A stretch of 64,000 nt of DNA, taken from NCBI GenBank assembly GCA_027624955.1, contig JAQBTG010000010.1, positions 32,505 to 96,504 of the forward strand, in the 5' to 3' direction. This document shows, piece by piece, positions 63,211-64,000 of the stretch. Each line of letters opens with the position of its first letter. Positions within the stretch are counted from its first letter, which is position 1. This DNA comes from Pseudomonadota bacterium. Lineage in GTDB: Bacteria > Pseudomonadota > Alphaproteobacteria > UBA828. The notes under the pieces are model-generated. The model did no database searches. It saw only the letters and a program-made list of their open reading frames with translations, and was not told where the DNA came from. A program made the position numbers and the translations under genes.

Positions 63211-64000
63211 CTAGTGTGTTTTGACGACAGCCAATACGGCTTTCGCCGCCAATTCGCTCGGCGCAATTCCGCCGATTCCCAATTGCCGCGAAACGATGCG
63301 GAAGCATTCGATTTGATCAGCTCGAGCTGCAGGGTCAAGCAATATGTTCTCGACCGCTGGCACGAGCTGACTTGGCGTGCATGCCTCTTGCAGAAACTCG
63401 GGGGCTGCGCGGCGTCCCGCCACAATGTTGGCCAATGCGATGTGCTGCACATGCACGACCTTCCGCGCCAACGCAACGGTGACCGGGTTGGCGCGATAGG
63501 TAACTACCATTGGCACCCCGGCGATCGCCAGCTCGAGAGTTGCCGTGCCTGATGATGTCAGCGCGGCGTTGCTGGCGGCTAGCGCGGCGTATTTGGCGTC
63601 TCGCTCACTACCGTCGATGATCACCACTTTAACGTTCCAACTTTCCACGGCCGCTGCGATCTCCTTACGCAATGCCGGTACCGCCGGGACGACGGCCCAA
63701 TCGAGCGTCTTACGCGCCGCCAGAGAATTTACTGTTTCGCCGAAAATCGGCAAATGCCGTGAGACCTCTGAATGCCGGCTACCAGGAAGGATCGCGAGCA
63801 ATGATTCACTAGCCGGAATGCCATGCTCGCGGCGAAATGCTGCGCCATCGGCATCGCCAATAAAGCCCTCGGCCAGGGGATGGCCGACAATCGTCGTTTG
63901 CAGACCGGTTCCCTCAAAATAATTCTCCTCAAACGGAAAGAGCAGCAGCAAATGCGCGAGAAATTTGGCTATCTTGCCTGCCCGCCCGGGACGCCAGGCC
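63211..64000 (-). CDS. lpxB: Lipid-A-disaccharide synthase (5' end outside window)
   Basis: The C-terminal 262 residues of a glycosyltransferase (family GT19) that joins lipid X and UDP-diacylglucosamine in lipid A synthesis. The frame is open to the window edge. Diagnostic runs are AWRPGRAGKIAKFLAHLLLLFPFE, GHPLAEGF, LLAILPGSRHSEVSRHLP and SGTATLELAIAGVPMVVTYR. It acts at the inner membrane. Only the N-terminal part is missing; nothing suggests a broken gene. Confidence 0.95.
   Translation of the reverse strand, partial: AWRPGRAGKIAKFLAHLLLLFPFEENYFEGTGLQTTIVGHPLAEGFIGDADGAAFRREHGIPASESLLAILPGSRHSEVSRHLPIFGETVNSLAARKTLDWAVVPAVPALRKEIAAAVESWNVKVVIIDGSERDAKYAALAASNAALTSSGTATLELAIAGVPMVVTYRANPVTVALARKVVHVQHIALANIVAGRRAAPEFLQEACTPSQLVPAVENILLDPAARADQIECFRIVSRQLGIGGIAPSELAAKAVLAVVKTH

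Noticed and set aside
63192..63476. Upstream extension of gloA
   Set aside because: It overlaps lpxB in another phase; glyoxalase similarity begins only at the ATG at 63191.

Overview
The window comes from a Gram-negative alphaproteobacterium, most like the Rhodospirillales by gene order (this rank is inference). Supporting signs are LPS genes (kdsA, lpxB), a fused ispDF, the ntrB-ntrC-ntrY-ntrX set, a dat-hfq-hflX run, and an alphaproteobacterial SOS box of the form GAAC-N7-GAAC in front of lexA. Coding density is very high: no stretch longer than about 280 bases lacks a gene, many neighbours overlap by ATGA, and I see no rRNA, tRNA, insertion sequence, prophage or CRISPR array.

Layout. 1-1731: tail of a probable TatD nuclease, a PhnP-like metallo-hydrolase and mazG. 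1781-3984: groES-groEL with promoter, CIRCE operator and terminator. 4037-15594 (minus strand): dusB-ntrB-ntrC-ntrY-ntrX-trkA-dat-hfq-hflX, linking nitrogen signalling, potassium uptake and RNA regulation. 15716-18378: a cupin protein, then ispDF-pgpA-pncC. 18389-25143 (minus): ftsB, the complete pyruvate dehydrogenase genes pdhA-pdhB-pdhC-lpdA, lipA that makes their lipoyl cofactor, and a RatA/Coq10-like gene. 31354-42722: the housekeeping genes eno, kdsA, pyrG, secG and tpiA. 42905-46314 and 52373-57332: ppiD-trpE and trpGDC-moaC-moeA-lexA. 57355-64000: comEC, gltX, gltA, gloA and the start-truncated lpxB.

Three accessory blocks break up this core. Block A (25189-31347, between ftsB and eno) has a fused hydantoinase A/B-type enzyme with a previously easy-to-miss 59-residue zinc-finger protein just upstream, a cupin, an enolase-superfamily dehydratase/racemase and an OsmC protein. 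Block B (32714-38846, between eno and kdsA) has a reductase-like protein coupled to a D-2-hydroxyacid dehydrogenase, a dihydropyrimidinase-type amidohydrolase, a serine beta-lactamase-fold hydrolase, an unrecognised membrane protein and a fold-type-IV transaminase resembling (R)-selective amine transaminases. Block C (46325-52186, splitting trpE from trpGDC, on the opposite strand) carries a copper-exporting ATPase with a textbook CueR-type operator, a methyltransferase, an altronate dehydratase-like enzyme, a CueR-type regulator and a YibQ-like deacetylase.

I did not find a clear, wholly new defence or mobile system. The items most worth following up are the zinc-finger/hydantoinase pair, the amine-transaminase-like gene, the hflX reading frame whose conserved N-terminus lies upstream of every standard start codon, the divergent GroEL, and the self-contained copper unit.
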